A stretch of 64,000 nucleotides of DNA, taken from contig SFOH01000004.1 in the NCBI GenBank assembly GCA_004552485.1, forward strand, positions 1 to 64,000, read 5' to 3'. The stretch comes from Bacteroidales bacterium. Its GTDB lineage: Bacteria > Bacteroidota > Bacteroidia > Bacteroidales > Muribaculaceae. Shown piece by piece: positions 47,301 to 54,069 of this stretch; position 1 is the first letter of the stretch, and each line of letters starts with the position of its first letter. The translations under genes were made by a program, and so were the position numbers. Under the pieces are notes generated by a model. That model made no database searches. It worked only from the letters and a program-made list of their open reading frames with translations, and was not told the origin of the DNA.

Positions 47301-48403
47301 CTGTCACACGCAAATTCGGAGTCACCGGCGAGAACCTCCGCGGCGGCATCGACCTCTGGATTGCCGGCGGTCAGCACAACGACGCTGACGTCTCCAAGTA
47401 CTCGCTCAGTCCCACCCACCTCGACGGACCCGGCGAAGTGACCCTCACCTACACTCCCACCGACTACGACTACAACTGGATCTGGATCACAGCCGCAACC
47501 CCCGGCACCGACAACGCCTGGATCGACATCCACGGCCGCGGCTACAAGAACCCCACCATCACCGTTGAAGGCGACAACAACTTCGGCACCAGCGTCGGCG
47601 AAACGAACACCCACAGCTTCACCGTCAACGCCTACGACCTGAAGAGCTGGCTCGGCTCCGGCCTCTGGGGCGACAACACCGGCGAATTCTCCATCTACAA
47701 CTCATGGGGCCTCACCGACAACACCACCATCCACTTCCAGAACTCACGCACCAAGTGGGACAACGTCTACGCCCACATCTGGATGAACGGCGATCCCTGG
47801 CAGAACATCACCGGCGACTGGCCCGGCGTGAAACTCACTCCCGACGCCAACGGCGACTGCCACTACACCTTCAACCCCACCAAACGTGACCTCGACTATG
47901 CCGTTTCGTTCAGCAACGGCGACGGCACAATCTCCGACGACGCCATCGTCATCAACGGCGCCTGGTACGCCGCTCCGACCGGCGCCATCGCCGAGCGCGC
48001 CAAGAACGGCATCAACGGCACCACCGTCAAAATGCCTCTCATGGCATGGCTCAACGGCACCGTCACCGTCACCCACAAGCCCACCAAGACCGGCTACTAC
48101 GAGAGCAACTTCTACGTAGCCACTCCGGGCACGAACAACTATGACGTGCTCCTCAAGGGCTACGGCCAGACCGGCGCCGAGGACCTCGCCGCCTACGGCA
48201 TGAAGGTCTACTACAGTCAGGGCAACGTGGTTGTCCGCGGTGCCGAAGCCTCCTCGATCCGCGTCCACAGCATCTCCGGCGCCATGGTCGCCTACGCTGA
48301 CCACGCCAACGAGTGCTCAGTCGCCGATCTTCCCTCCGGCAGCTACATCGTCACCGTCACCGCCGTTGACGGTTCGGTACGCCGCGTGAAACTCCGCTTC
48401 TAA
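44378..48403 (+). CDS. Secreted N-acetylmuramoyl-L-alanine amidase with propeller, two CBM26-like modules and T9SS-type C-terminal domain
   Basis: The protein has 1341 residues. A signal peptide (1-23) is followed by an Amidase_3 domain (about 28-205) with zinc ligands H37 ('LDPGHGGSDPGAQG'), E52 and H105 ('FCSIHLNSAG') and the catalytic E170 ('AILTEGLFVNN'). Next come a beta-sandwich repeat (about 225-315) and a propeller region (about 318-640), both homologous to the giant protein at position 2. Two tandem ~310-residue units follow, each holding a beta-sandwich and a module with 'VYVWIWDKTDG...WPGTKLEPN' (about 792-890) or 'VYAHIWMNGDP...WPGVKLTPD' (about 1104-1200), which resembles starch-binding CBM26. 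The end ('VHSISGAMVAY...LPSGSYIVTV') is a T9SS-like sorting domain. The amidase fold is certain; glucan binding is inferred. Confidence 0.9.
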   Translation: MKKQLTLLTVLLTVLMCGMPAIAKNWSSYRIMLDPGHGGSDPGAQGPSAPHEAELALRCANAIAERLGAVSCNYKLTRTGNYDVSLSARKNASIAYDPWIFCSIHLNSAGVNTAVGTETWYYWTTGNSYALAQKVQAQLVANLGRANRGVKNEAWTVITGSSSIPAILTEGLFVNNPTEWGMIKSNDKAGFKGWVNGHLKGFRDHLNTFEGGALDDPTNLNTPEIKVSTNNVSFTCGKDEHPYQDITVTGKNLSGNISIWSDNSDEFSVSTGSLGSGGGSFRITFQATGWYHYKAQNVHVKCGNVEQVIYCSGTVTGDHLGNLSEGWNLSKQRGSNWNKGYDAANIRNFAYLKGKLYCVYNHNEILVLNAQTGEKIKSLNTNGVDGGTLKLCDVTVCSDKILACNLAVAGNGDHLRIYQWDNDDAAPSCILDTQDFQGAPRIGDAMEVVGNVGTDAWYAFANDDNSTSRIVEYHQTGSTWTPKYTKVLKGDGTRLPTGTTSRAYPKGSGWWVDGNQCDPCWVVWDDSKGGAVFVTSVYVEGTHAGGANHHEFYYHGHKYAANMVFRGSDAWTSAKLRILHDPNGNFRPVERIQEMPSDGLGTDKNTNGTGDCIINTDEVNFVEGWVLSTNQGMAYFKYGNPPVTASPVISFSEKDVDLRAKVGEPTKKTLYVNGTNLRGGIDIAVAGCPEGKESCARYSVSPTHLDGPGEVTLTYTPTEYDYDWVWLSATSEGAETAWIDIHGRGYKDPSITVEGDPAFTTYLGEETTRNFNVTALDMKGWLTSGIWGDNSDQFSQYNSWGLTDNTTVYFQNSRAQWGNVYVWIWDKTDGTNYTGGTWPGTKLEPNAEGMCSFTFNPADKSHDYGIVFSDGNATQTDDGTVVNGATYASAPGTIADRVKDGINGKIVKMPLMAWINGTMTITHKPTEVGYKESNYFVSTEGIAHNYDVVLKGTCIKPSVWFTERDIDLRGLVGTPVTRKFGVTGENLRGGIDLWIAGGQHNDADVSKYSLSPTHLDGPGEVTLTYTPTDYDYNWIWITAATPGTDNAWIDIHGRGYKNPTITVEGDNNFGTSVGETNTHSFTVNAYDLKSWLGSGLWGDNTGEFSIYNSWGLTDNTTIHFQNSRTKWDNVYAHIWMNGDPWQNITGDWPGVKLTPDANGDCHYTFNPTKRDLDYAVSFSNGDGTISDDAIVINGAWYAAPTGAIAERAKNGINGTTVKMPLMAWLNGTVTVTHKPTKTGYYESNFYVATPGTNNYDVLLKGYGQTGAEDLAAYGMKVYYSQGNVVVRGAEASSIRVHSISGAMVAYADHANECSVADLPSGSYIVTVTAVDGSVRRVKLRF
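46319..48170 (+). repeat. Tandem internal duplication with 930-bp period in the amidase gene
   Basis: The CTCGTGGGGC segment at 46771 recurs as CTCATGGGGC at 47701, exactly 930 bp (310 codons) away, and the whole sandwich plus CBM26-like unit is repeated in frame with high nucleotide similarity. Confidence 0.85.
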
Positions 48404-48423
48404 TCCACACTCATCAATATCAC

Positions 48424-48480
48424 AGCCGGCGACGGCAGACGCGTTCCAACACCCGCGTCTGTCGCCGCCGGCTCCTTTTT
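48424..48480 (+). terminator. Terminator of the amidase gene
   Basis: AGCCGGCG...CAGACGCG pairs with CGCGTCTG...CGCCGGCT in a 20-bp stem with two mismatches, followed two bases later by TTTTT. Confidence 0.85.
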
Positions 48481-48632
48481 CCAGCTCGCCGACCGCCGTC
48501 GACCGTCCGCCCGCTCCGTCCCGCGCTCCGGTGCTCCGGCGCAATGAGAGCAGCGCTCCACACCTCGTCCGACGGTCAACGGGCGGAAACACATTTTATT
48601 TTGCGGGCATTGAAATTTTTCTTCTATTTTTC

Positions 48633-48663
48633 TTGCATATAAAAGAAAAAAGGTGTAAATTTG
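48633..48663 (+). promoter_or_regulatory. Promoter of the small sorting-domain protein gene
   Basis: TTG (48633-48635), a 20-nt spacer and TAAATTTG (48656-48663). Confidence 0.7.
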
Positions 48664-48776
48664 CATACTGACATAAGAAGCAACAAACACATTCTTATCA
48701 CACAGAGACTCGTTGCCTTTTCATTGAGGCCCGGTTCTCACCCAACTTTTTCAGAGACATATCAAACACAAGCACG

Positions 48777-49091
48777 ATGAAGAAACTCCGCAACATACTC
48801 GCAGTCACGATGTTCCTGCTCTCAGCAGACGCCGTCTGCGCCATGCCTGCCGGCGCCGAAGCGCCCCAGCAGCGGGTGGAGGTGGCTGCCGTGCCCGTGG
48901 TCAAAGTCGTGAACTCCCACGTGGAGATTCACCTCCCCGGCGACGAGAACCGTCAGGTCACCGTCTTCGCTCTCACCGGTCAGGTGGTGCGCACCGTCGT
49001 GGCAACACCCGGCGTAACCGTCATCGACCTTCCCGCCGGCTATTACATTGTGAAGTGCGACCGCCATTCACAGCGCGTGATCGTTCGCTAA
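48777..49091 (+). CDS. Small secreted protein that is little more than a T9SS-type sorting domain
   Basis: The protein has 104 residues. A signal peptide (about 1-22, MKKLRNILAVTMFLLSADAV...) is followed by about 15 linker residues and a complete C-terminal sorting-like domain, 'VNSHVEIHLPGDENRQVTVFAL' with 'TGQVV' and 'LPAGYYIVKCDRHSQRVIVR'. No other domain is present. It has its own promoter and lies upstream of the pullulanase gene without a terminator between them. Coding status is supported by the signal peptide, domain and codon use. Confidence 0.82.
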   Translation: MKKLRNILAVTMFLLSADAVCAMPAGAEAPQQRVEVAAVPVVKVVNSHVEIHLPGDENRQVTVFALTGQVVRTVVATPGVTVIDLPAGYYIVKCDRHSQRVIVR

Positions 49092-49277
49092 CCGACCGCC
49101 GTCTCTGCCCCGTCCCGGAATGTGGCACACACAATCCCAACCACACAATCCCCATTTCTCTGACAGACATCCCCGCAGGATGCCCCGCATCTCTTACGTC
49201 GTCACTGCCGGCGCCATGCGCAGTGAACACCCAATCACCAATCATTCAGATCCCATCCTGAAATTCAAGATTTACAC

Positions 49278-51290
49278 ATGACAATACACAAAACCATCTT
49301 CGCCGCCGCGGCACTCTCCGCCAGTGCCCTGGCCGCAACGCCCCATGCCAATGCTCAAAGCGCTATGGACCAAGGTTATAACTCCCTGCCCTCTTACGAC
49401 GGCCAAGACCTGGAACTGTTGGTCGATCAGAACGGCACCCACTTCGCCCTCTGGAGCCCCCAGGCTCAGGATGTCCGCGTCAACCTCTATCGCGATGGCC
49501 GCAATTACGGGTCCAACTACTACGTTGATATGACCAAGGACGAGCACGGCGTATGGCGCGGCTCATCGCGCAAAGACCTCACCGGCTGGTTCTACACCTT
49601 CTCCGTCCTCCACGACGGAAAATGGCTCGAAGAGACGCCCGGCGTATGGGCCAAAGCCGTGGGCATCAACGGCAAACGTGCCGCCATCATCGACTTCGCC
49701 AAAACCAATCCCGAGGGCTGGGAAAAAGACCACGGCCCCGAGCTGAAGAGCTACACCGACGCCATCATCTACGAGATGCACCACCGCGACTTCTCCGTAC
49801 ACCCCTCGTCGGGCATCGCCAACAAGGGCAAATTCCTGGCACTCACCGAGAAAGGCACCGTCAACGGCTCCGGCATCGCCACCGGCATCGACCACCTCAA
49901 GGAACTGGGAGTAACCCACATCCACATCCTCCCCTCATTCGACTACAACAGCGTGGACGAGACCAACCTCCCCGCCAACACCTACAACTGGGGCTATGAC
50001 CCGGTCAACTACAACGCCCCTGAAGGCTCCTACTCCACCAACCCCTCCGACCCCGCCACCCGTGTGCGCGAGATGAAGGAGATGGTGAAGGCCGCACACG
50101 ACGCCGGCCTGGGCGTAATCATGGACGTTGTCTACAACCACACTGCCGTCAACGATGACTCCAACTTCTCGCTGACAGCTCCCGGCTATTACTATCGCCA
50201 CCGCCCTGACGGCTCCTACTCCGACGCCTCGGGCTGCGGCAACGAGACAGCCTCCGAGCGCGAGCAGATGCGCAATTTCATTGTCAACTCCGTGAAATAC
50301 TGGGCCAAAGAGTACCACATCGACGGCTTCCGCTTTGACCTCATGGCCATCCACGACATCGAGACCATGAACCGCGTTGCCCGCGAACTCCATGCCATCA
50401 ACCCCAACATCATCATCTACGGCGAGGGCTGGACAGCCGGCGACTCGCCCCTGCCCGTCGCACAGCGCGCCCTCAAGGACCACGCCTATCAGATGCCCGG
50501 CGTGGCCGTCTTCTCAGACGACATCCGCGACGCCGTCAAAGGCCACTACTCACGCGAGGACGACCCCGGTTTCGCCACCGGCAAACACGGCAACGAGGAG
50601 ACGGTGAAAATCGGCATCGTCGGCGCCACTGCCCATCCCCAGGTCGACTACTCAAAGGGCAACAATTCCAAGAAGCCCTACGCTAAATCCGCTTCACAGG
50701 TCATCAACTATGTCAGCTGCCACGACGACCTCTGCCTTACCGACAAACTCTACCGCAGCATGCCCGGCTCCACTGAGGCCGACCGCCAGCGCGCCGCTCG
50801 CCTGGCCCAGACCATCGTCTTCACCTCCCAGGGCACGCCCTTCATGTTCAACGGCGAGGAAGTGTTCCGCTCCAAAAAACTCGTGCACAACTCCTATAAC
50901 CGTCCCGACTCCATCAACGCCATCGACTGGAGTCTGCTCGACAAGAACGCCGACCAGTACAAATACTACCGCAACCTCATCGCCCTGCGCAAAGCCCACC
51001 CCGCTTTCCGCATGTCCGATGCCTCCGAAATCGCCCGCAACCTCGTGTTCGACAACGTGAAAGAGCCCGGTGTCATCAGCTATTCGCTCAAGAATCACGC
51101 CAACTCCGACCCCGCCGCCGAAATCAAAGTCATCTTCAACGGCAACACCAAGCCCGTCACGGTCAAAGTTCCCAAGGGCAAGTGGACCATTGTCGCCGAA
51201 GACGGCCGCATTGACCCGGCCGGCCTGGGCGAAAGCCGCGGCGGCACACTGACCGTGCCCGCCACCTCCGCCCTCATCCTCACCCGCTGA
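49278..51290 (+). CDS. pulA: Type I pullulanase (glycoside hydrolase family 13 with CBM48)
   Basis: The protein has 670 residues. A signal peptide (about 1-27) is followed by a CBM48/N-terminal beta domain ('GTHFALWSPQAQDVRVNLYRDG') and the GH13 barrel. The type I pullulanase signature 'YNWGYDP' begins at Y236. The catalytic nucleophile is D354 ('DGFRFDLMA'), the acid/base is E383 ('IYGEGW') and the stabilising Asp is D483 ('CHDDL'). It debranches alpha-1,6 links in pullulan, amylopectin or glycogen. A signal peptide without a sorting domain suggests a periplasmic location. No susC/susD genes are nearby. It is followed 8 nt later by a glycosyltransferase. Confidence 0.93.
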   Translation: MTIHKTIFAAAALSASALAATPHANAQSAMDQGYNSLPSYDGQDLELLVDQNGTHFALWSPQAQDVRVNLYRDGRNYGSNYYVDMTKDEHGVWRGSSRKDLTGWFYTFSVLHDGKWLEETPGVWAKAVGINGKRAAIIDFAKTNPEGWEKDHGPELKSYTDAIIYEMHHRDFSVHPSSGIANKGKFLALTEKGTVNGSGIATGIDHLKELGVTHIHILPSFDYNSVDETNLPANTYNWGYDPVNYNAPEGSYSTNPSDPATRVREMKEMVKAAHDAGLGVIMDVVYNHTAVNDDSNFSLTAPGYYYRHRPDGSYSDASGCGNETASEREQMRNFIVNSVKYWAKEYHIDGFRFDLMAIHDIETMNRVARELHAINPNIIIYGEGWTAGDSPLPVAQRALKDHAYQMPGVAVFSDDIRDAVKGHYSREDDPGFATGKHGNEETVKIGIVGATAHPQVDYSKGNNSKKPYAKSASQVINYVSCHDDLCLTDKLYRSMPGSTEADRQRAARLAQTIVFTSQGTPFMFNGEEVFRSKKLVHNSYNRPDSINAIDWSLLDKNADQYKYYRNLIALRKAHPAFRMSDASEIARNLVFDNVKEPGVISYSLKNHANSDPAAEIKVIFNGNTKPVTVKVPKGKWTIVAEDGRIDPAGLGESRGGTLTVPATSALILTR

Positions 51291-51298
51291 CCCACACA

Positions 51299-52441
51299 AT
51301 GACTCAGAGCCCAAAGATACTCCTCCTCGGCGATTACAGCAACTGCCACCGCTCCCTGGCCACCGGGCTGCGACGCCTTGGCTGTGACGTCACCGTGGTC
51401 TCCGACGGCTCTGACTACCTGGACACGGAGCGCGACCTCGACATCTCGCGCCGCCCCGGCAAACTGGGCGGTCTCGAGCTTCTCTGGCGTCTGAAGCACG
51501 GAAGCCTGCGCGAAGCCCTGCGCGGCAACGACATCGTGGCCATCAACGACACCAACTTCGTCACGCTTAAGCCTCACCGCCTGCATCCGCTCTTCGACCG
51601 CCTCCGCCGCGAGAACGGCGCCGTCTTCCTCACCGCTATGGGCACGGACATCGCATTCCTCGACATGCTCGAGGCACCCGACTCGCCCATCCGGTACAGC
51701 GAATGGTTCGTGGACGGCATGCCCTCGCGACTCATGCAGGCCCACCCCGAGAGCTGGCAGGAGTGGCACGAACCACATCTCGTTGACTATCAGCGCCATG
51801 CGCTCAGCGAGATTGACGGTGCCGTCTCCGTTCTCTACGAGTATCAGATGGGCATGGAGCGCGCACTGGGCCGCGACCGCACCGCATACGGCGGCATACC
51901 CATTGACACACAGGCCCTTGAGCCGGTGCAACTGCCCGACCGCATCGACCGCGTGAAATTCTTCCTCGGCCGCGACCCGCGGCGTTTGCTCATCAAAGGC
52001 TCCGACCTGCTCGAGGCGGCGGCACGGCGCGTGGTCGAGAAATACCCGGACCGCGCCGAGCTGGTGATTGTGGAGAACCGACCCTACAAGGAGTTTGTGG
52101 AGCTTATGCGCAGCGCCCACGTGGTGCTCGACCAGGTCTACAGCTACACACCGGCCACCACGGCACTCATGGCCATGGCCTACGGTCTGAACGTCGTCTC
52201 CGGCGGCGAGGATGCCTACTACGACTTCATCGGCGAGCACGAAAACCGCCCCGTCATCAACGCGCCGCTCACCCTCGACGCCCTCACGGACACGCTCGAG
52301 CGCATCGTCCTCAACCCCGCGCAGATAGCACCGCGCGGCCGCGCCTCACGCAACTTCGTGCTGCGCCACAATGCCGTCGACGTAGTGACCCGCCGCTTCC
52401 TCGACTTCTGGCTCACAAAACTCCGCGATAAACGCCACTAA
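51299..52441 (+). CDS. Glycosyltransferase (GT-B fold, GT4-like)
   Basis: The protein has 380 residues and no signal peptide. The N-terminus 'KILLLGDYSNCHRSLATGLRRLGCDVTVV' is a GT-B Rossmann start. The C-terminal half has 'LVIVENRPYKEFVELMRSAHVVLDQVY' and 'TTALMAMAYGLNVVSGGED', the usual donor-binding region with acidic residues of GT4 enzymes. The sugar donor and acceptor cannot be told from the sequence. It is coupled to pulA (8-nt gap), so it may act in the same glucan pathway, or the gene pair may be accidental. Confidence 0.82.
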   Translation: MTQSPKILLLGDYSNCHRSLATGLRRLGCDVTVVSDGSDYLDTERDLDISRRPGKLGGLELLWRLKHGSLREALRGNDIVAINDTNFVTLKPHRLHPLFDRLRRENGAVFLTAMGTDIAFLDMLEAPDSPIRYSEWFVDGMPSRLMQAHPESWQEWHEPHLVDYQRHALSEIDGAVSVLYEYQMGMERALGRDRTAYGGIPIDTQALEPVQLPDRIDRVKFFLGRDPRRLLIKGSDLLEAAARRVVEKYPDRAELVIVENRPYKEFVELMRSAHVVLDQVYSYTPATTALMAMAYGLNVVSGGEDAYYDFIGEHENRPVINAPLTLDALTDTLERIVLNPAQIAPRGRASRNFVLRHNAVDVVTRRFLDFWLTKLRDKRH

Positions 52442-52450
52442 CCGTACCCC

Positions 52451-52500
52451 CCAAATACAAACACGCACCACCCAAGCGGGCGGTGCGTGTTTGTATTTGG
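52451..52500. terminator. Convergent bidirectional terminator with a 19-bp perfect stem
   Basis: CCAAATACAAACACGCACC (52451-52469) and its exact inverse complement (52482-52500) flank a loop whose inner CCC/GGG can pair further. The element lies between the convergent glycosyltransferase and cysteine-rich cargo genes. The T-richness is inside the outer stem rather than in a separate tract. Confidence 0.75.
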
Positions 52501-52512
52501 AAGAAACCCTGA

Positions 52513-53217
52513 TTACTGCAGGGTGACCTTGATGGTGCGGGAGGGAGTCGAGACGATGTAGAGACCGGCCGGCAGAGAAGCCAGGCTCAGCGAGCCGGCA
52601 CCGGCGATGGGAGCGCTGAAAACGCTGTTGCCGGAGAGGTCGTAGACGTTGACAACCTGCTCGCCTTCGACATTGTAGTTCAGCACATTACCGCTGACGG
52701 TAAGCGACTCGGCGTCTTTCTCAACGGCATCAACACCGGCGTCCTTGGTATTGAACACAACGCGCACTTGGAATGTTGAGGAGGCGCCGTCCTTGATTTC
52801 CACAATCATGGTCGATTTCATGACGGGTATCTCATTGGAAGCCTGCATGAAAGCGACGTCAACGGGGCAGGTGACGGAGGCCGAGTTCACGTGTTTTGTG
52901 CCGGTGTAGAAACCGTCGGCACCGGGAGTATCACCGAACTCGATGCACTGCTCGGGGCAGCACTGAAGCTGAGCGTTGTCGGTGCGTGCCGTGAAGTCGA
53001 GGGGCGCATTCGTGGTGCTCACCTGCAGCTCGACGGCGGCAGTGATGCGGCACATCGTGGGGCCGAGCTGCATCACCTTGAAATCGTCCTTGGTGAGAAC
53101 AATCTCGCTGCCGTTCTCAACGGTTTTGCCGCCGGCGGTGACAGTGATGGCAGCGAGCGACGACGCCGTGCACATCACGGCGCAAAAGAGTGTGGTAAAG
53201 ATTTTCTTCATAGACAT
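52513..53217 (-). CDS. Secreted cysteine-rich protein with T9SS-type C-terminal domain
   Basis: The protein has 234 residues, starting at ATG 53217 or, two codons later, at 53211. A signal peptide (about 1-23) is followed by an unrecognised beta-rich domain (24-150) with five cysteines (C56, C86, C87, C91, C117; 'LQCCPEQCIEFG') and by a sorting domain with 'VVNVYDLSGNSVF' and 'LPAGLYIVSTPSRTIKVTLQ'. It is the last gene of the TlpA-barrel-Omp28 operon, 62 nt after the Omp28 gene. The cysteines make it a plausible substrate for the redox proteins encoded upstream (inference). The domain itself has no name that I recognise. Confidence 0.85.
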   Translation of the reverse strand: MSMKKIFTTLFCAVMCTASSLAAITVTAGGKTVENGSEIVLTKDDFKVMQLGPTMCRITAAVELQVSTTNAPLDFTARTDNAQLQCCPEQCIEFGDTPGADGFYTGTKHVNSASVTCPVDVAFMQASNEIPVMKSTMIVEIKDGASSTFQVRVVFNTKDAGVDAVEKDAESLTVSGNVLNYNVEGEQVVNVYDLSGNSVFSAPIAGAGSLSLASLPAGLYIVSTPSRTIKVTLQ

Positions 53218-53279
53218 TATATTTTTGAATTCTTATTCGTTTTCAGTTAGCGCAAGAGAACCTCACGCGCTCGTAATTC

Positions 53280-54059
53280 TCAGTCAATTAACACCTTGGC
53301 CTGCGCAGCCTGCTGCACTCCGTCGGCATTTTCGATGAAAACGACGGCAGCCATGTTGCCGACATTCCACTTCTCCTGCGGCTCGACAGCGAAGCTGTAA
53401 TCGGCATACACGTTGTTCTTCAGCGCAATTTCCTGACCATTCACGCCGTTGACCACGCCGCGGAGCACATGGTTGTGCACATAGTCGAGGCGGAAGTCGT
53501 TGTGGTCCTGCTGATAGGTGACGATGCCGTTCTCAACGAGCCACACCTGCAGGCGGCAGCTCAGGTCTTTGGCTGCGAGAATCTTAGCCGTGATGTTTAT
53601 CTTGCCCTCTGAGAACGAGGCTTTTACGTCGATGTCGGCAGGCGCAGGCTTGGCGAGCTGAACGCGCACGGCGTCGGCCCACTCGCTCCACAGCAACGGC
53701 TCGCCCACGCCGTCGATGACAGCACAGGGAATGTTCGGTGACCCGGCCTCCTTATAGTAGACCTCGCCGTCGGGAATGGCCAGGCCCTGATATTTGTCGA
53801 AGCCCGTGGGGTCGCTGAGGCGCCCGGCATGGATGCACACGGGCACCACGGCATCGCCGTACTGCTCAACGAGCTTGGCTATGGCGGCATGGCCGTCGGG
53901 GCAGTTCGTGCAGTTCTGGCCCGTGAACTCCTCGATGAGCACGGCGCGCTGAGGGTTCACCGGCTCCATCTCGATGTAGCGGTCGTCGGAGTCTATCGTG
54001 TCGCATGCCCAGGCCAGCGGCGCCAGGCACGCTATGAGTATGTATTTCAATCCTTTCAT
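53280..54059 (-). CDS. Omp28-related outer membrane lipoprotein (thioredoxin-like, CxxC)
   Basis: The protein has 259 residues from the ATG at 54059; an open extension to 54167 is sequence of the upstream gene. The N-terminus 'MKGLKYILIACLAPLAWACD' is a lipoprotein-type signal with a relaxed lipobox (C19 lipidated). The mature part starts an Omp28-like fold with 'RAVLIEEFTGQNCTNCPDGH': C50 and C53 form a CxxC pair at the thioredoxin-like helix. 'SPNIPCAVIDGVG' and 'LQVWLVENGIVTYQQDHND' follow. P. gingivalis Omp28 is a surface adhesin-type protein of this family. It begins 10 nt after the barrel gene, and is probably attached to the outer membrane and redox-active. Confidence 0.88.
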   Translation of the reverse strand: MKGLKYILIACLAPLAWACDTIDSDDRYIEMEPVNPQRAVLIEEFTGQNCTNCPDGHAAIAKLVEQYGDAVVPVCIHAGRLSDPTGFDKYQGLAIPDGEVYYKEAGSPNIPCAVIDGVGEPLLWSEWADAVRVQLAKPAPADIDVKASFSEGKINITAKILAAKDLSCRLQVWLVENGIVTYQQDHNDFRLDYVHNHVLRGVVNGVNGQEIALKNNVYADYSFAVEPQEKWNVGNMAAVVFIENADGVQQAAQAKVLID

Positions 54060-54069
54060 TGTCAGTTGC

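Larger units (their letters stand above)
48404..48776. other. Intergenic region after the amidase gene: terminator and promoter of the small secreted protein
   Basis: These 373 bp contain the hairpin at 48424-48480, a GC-rich stretch with no recognisable signal, and a full promoter (48633-48663), followed by a leader of about 110 nt. I see no gene in it. Confidence 0.6.
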
